This document shows, in pieces, positions 62,477 to 64,000 of a stretch of 64,000 nucleotides of DNA. The notes under the pieces are model-generated. The model searched no databases, was not told the origin of the DNA, and worked only from the letters and a program-made list of their open reading frames with translations. How positions within the stretch are numbered: position 1 is the stretch's first letter; every line of letters begins with the position of its first letter. Position numbers and translations under genes: made by a program. This DNA is from Panacagrimonas perspica (lineage in GTDB: Bacteria > Pseudomonadota > Gammaproteobacteria > Nevskiales > Nevskiaceae): assembly GCF_004364935.1 (NCBI RefSeq), contig NZ_SOBT01000008.1, positions 1,243,534 through 1,307,533 of the forward strand, written 5' to 3'.

Positions 62477-64000
62477 TCACGCATCCAGCAACGCGCAATT
62501 CCTGACCGCGCCCCTGTCGGCGCTGGTGGTCAAAGCGGCGTAAGCCTTGAGCGCCATGCTGACCTTGCGCTGGCGCGCGCTCTGCGGCTTCCAGCCTCTG
62601 GCGATCTGCGAAGACCGACGCTGCGCCAGCACCGCGTCGTCGACCTCCACGTGGATGATCCGACGCGGAATGTCGATCACGATCACGTCTCCGGTCTCGA
62701 TCAGCGCGATGTTGCCGCCCTCGGCTGCCTCGGGCGACACGTGGCCGATCGAGAGTCCGGAGGATCCGCCGGAGAAGCGGCCGTCCGTGATCAGCGCGCA
62801 GTGCTCAGCCAGGGCCTTGGACTTCAGGTAGCTCGTCGGATAGAGCATCTCCTGCATGCCGGGACCTCCGCGCGGTCCCTCGTAGCGGATGATCAGCGCG
62901 TCGCCACGATTCACGTTGCCGGCCAGGATCGCTTCCACGGCCGCGTCCTGACTCTCGAAGATCACCGCGGCGCCCCGGAACACCCGTAGCCGATCCGCGA
63001 CGCCGGCCGTCTTCACGATGCATCCGCGCTCGGCCAGATTTCCGAAGAGCACGGCGAGCCCGCCATCGGCGCTGAACGCCGCATGTTGCGCACGCACGCA
63101 GCCCTTCGTCCGATCGAGATCCAGAGCCGGATAACGGCAGGCCTGCGAGAACGCACGCTGGCTCGGCACCCCCGCGGGGCCGGCACGATAGAACGCATGC
63201 ACCGCCGCATCCTCGGTGCGCATCACGTCCCAGTTATCCAATGCTTCGGCCAGCGTCGCCGAATGAACCGTCGGCGTCGACGTGTCGAGCAGCCCGGCCC
63301 GGTCCAGTTCGCCGAGGATGGCCATCACGCCGCCGGCGCGATGCACGTCTTCCAGATGATGAGGCCCCGACGGCGCGACCTTGCACAGCGTCGGCACGCG
63401 TCGTGACAGCCGGTCGATGTCCCGCATCTCGAACGCGATGTCGCCTTCCTGCGCCGCGGCCAGCAGGTGCAGCACGGTGTTGCTCGAACCGCCCATCGCG
63501 ATATCCAGCGACATCGCATTCTCGAAGGCGGCCTTGCAGGCGATGTTGCGGGGCAACGCTCGCGCGTCGTCATCGCGGTAGTACCGAAGGGCGAGTTCGA
63601 CGATCCGGCGACCGGCTTCGCGGAACAGCGTCTCGCGATCGGCGTGCGTCGCCAGAAGTGACCCGTTGCCGGGCAAGGCAAGGCCCAGCGCCTCGGTCAG
63701 GCAATTCATCGAATTGGCGGTGAACATGCCGGAGCACGACCCGCAGGTCGGGCATGCCGAGCGCTCGATGGCATTCACGTCCGCGTCCGACACGCGTTCG
63801 TCCGCCGCCGCCACCATCGCGTCGATCAGGTCCAGCGCCACCGGCTTTCCCGCGAGCTGCGTGCGTCCCGCTTCCATCGGGCCGCCGGACACGAAGATCA
63901 CCGGGATGTTCAAGCGCAGCGCGGCCATCAGCATGCCCGGTGTGATCTTGTCGCAGTTCGAGATGCACACCAGCGCATCGGCGGTGTGCGCATTGCACAT
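62477..64000 (-). CDS. ilvD: Dihydroxy-acid dehydratase (N-terminal part outside window)
   Basis: The C-terminal 507 residues of the branched-chain amino acid enzyme IlvD, which dehydrates dihydroxy-acids to keto-acids. The frame runs off the right edge; about 100 residues are missing. Motifs are [12 protein letters not shown] near the start, [20 protein letters not shown] (an iron-sulfur ligand region), [12 protein letters not shown], and [23 protein letters not shown] near the end. The length and GRFSGG ending fit the E. coli-type [4Fe-4S] form. Confidence 0.96.
   Translation of the reverse strand: MCNAHTADALVCISNCDKITPGMLMAALRLNIPVIFVSGGPMEAGRTQLAGKPVALDLIDAMVAAADERVSDADVNAIERSACPTCGSCSGMFTANSMNCLTEALGLALPGNGSLLATHADRETLFREAGRRIVELALRYYRDDDARALPRNIACKAAFENAMSLDIAMGGSSNTVLHLLAAAQEGDIAFEMRDIDRLSRRVPTLCKVAPSGPHHLEDVHRAGGVMAILGELDRAGLLDTSTPTVHSATLAEALDNWDVMRTEDAAVHAFYRAGPAGVPSQRAFSQACRYPALDLDRTKGCVRAQHAAFSADGGLAVLFGNLAERGCIVKTAGVADRLRVFRGAAVIFESQDAAVEAILAGNVNRGDALIIRYEGPRGGPGMQEMLYPTSYLKSKALAEHCALITDGRFSGGSSGLSIGHVSPEAAEGGNIALIETGDVIVIDIPRRIIHVEVDDAVLAQRRSSQIARGWKPQSARQRKVSMALKAYAALTTSADRGAVRNCALLDA

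Overview
The window is about 64 kb of high-GC, gene-dense chromosome from a Gram-negative bacterium, most likely a gamma- or betaproteobacterium. Supporting signs are FadL-, NodT/OprM- and RND-type envelope genes, lipoproteins with lipoboxes, an E. coli-type SOS (LexA) box, REP-like palindromes and many AraC/TetR regulators. I cannot place it to genus. No rRNA, tRNA, CRISPR array, transposase or prophage gene was seen.

Region by region. 1-13 kb: luciferase-like (LLM) oxidoreductases, an AraC/Ohr pair, an esterase, an old yellow enzyme, a 1209-residue Ig-repeat lipoprotein, a VOC protein, a thiolase and an SDR. 13-20 kb: a YheT-like hydrolase, then a probable minus-strand operon of SDR, acyl-CoA synthetase, transaldolase and FadL. 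20-30 kb: bestrophin, an Fsr-like MFS pump with its AraC regulator, a small stress-type protein with a pseudoknot-like leader, divergent bacterioferritin and KatE catalase, DUF4142, a hydrolase, a PPOX protein and dodecin.

30.8-41.6 kb is the centrepiece, a compact coenzyme F420 island. Its core runs gnd, cofC, a fused cofG-cofH (fbiC type), cofE and cofD, with 4-nt start/stop overlaps from cofC to cofD. Upstream on the same strand is an orthologue of mycobacterial F420-dependent glucose-6-phosphate dehydrogenase (fgd) whose known active-site residues are all conserved, plus two LLM oxidoreductases. A deazaflavin-dependent nitroreductase (Ddn-like) and another LLM enzyme flank the other end. 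The island therefore appears to make F420, reduce it with glucose 6-phosphate, and use it. No FbiB C-terminal-type dehydro-F420-0 reductase is visible, so the F420 variant made is an open question.

42-51 kb is a signalling and surface region: a CBS-histidine kinase, a tandem-receiver protein, two diguanylate cyclases with intact catalytic and I-sites, a PL7 alginate lyase lipoprotein and a CPA1 Na+/H+ antiporter. 51-60 kb has a sialyltransferase-like glycosyltransferase coupled to an RBBP9/YdeN hydrolase, then a complete RND efflux operon with a divergent TetR and a large symmetric operator. 60-64 kb has a DapA-family protein, a metallophosphoesterase, a small membrane protein directly behind an SOS box, and the 3' part of ilvD running off the right edge.
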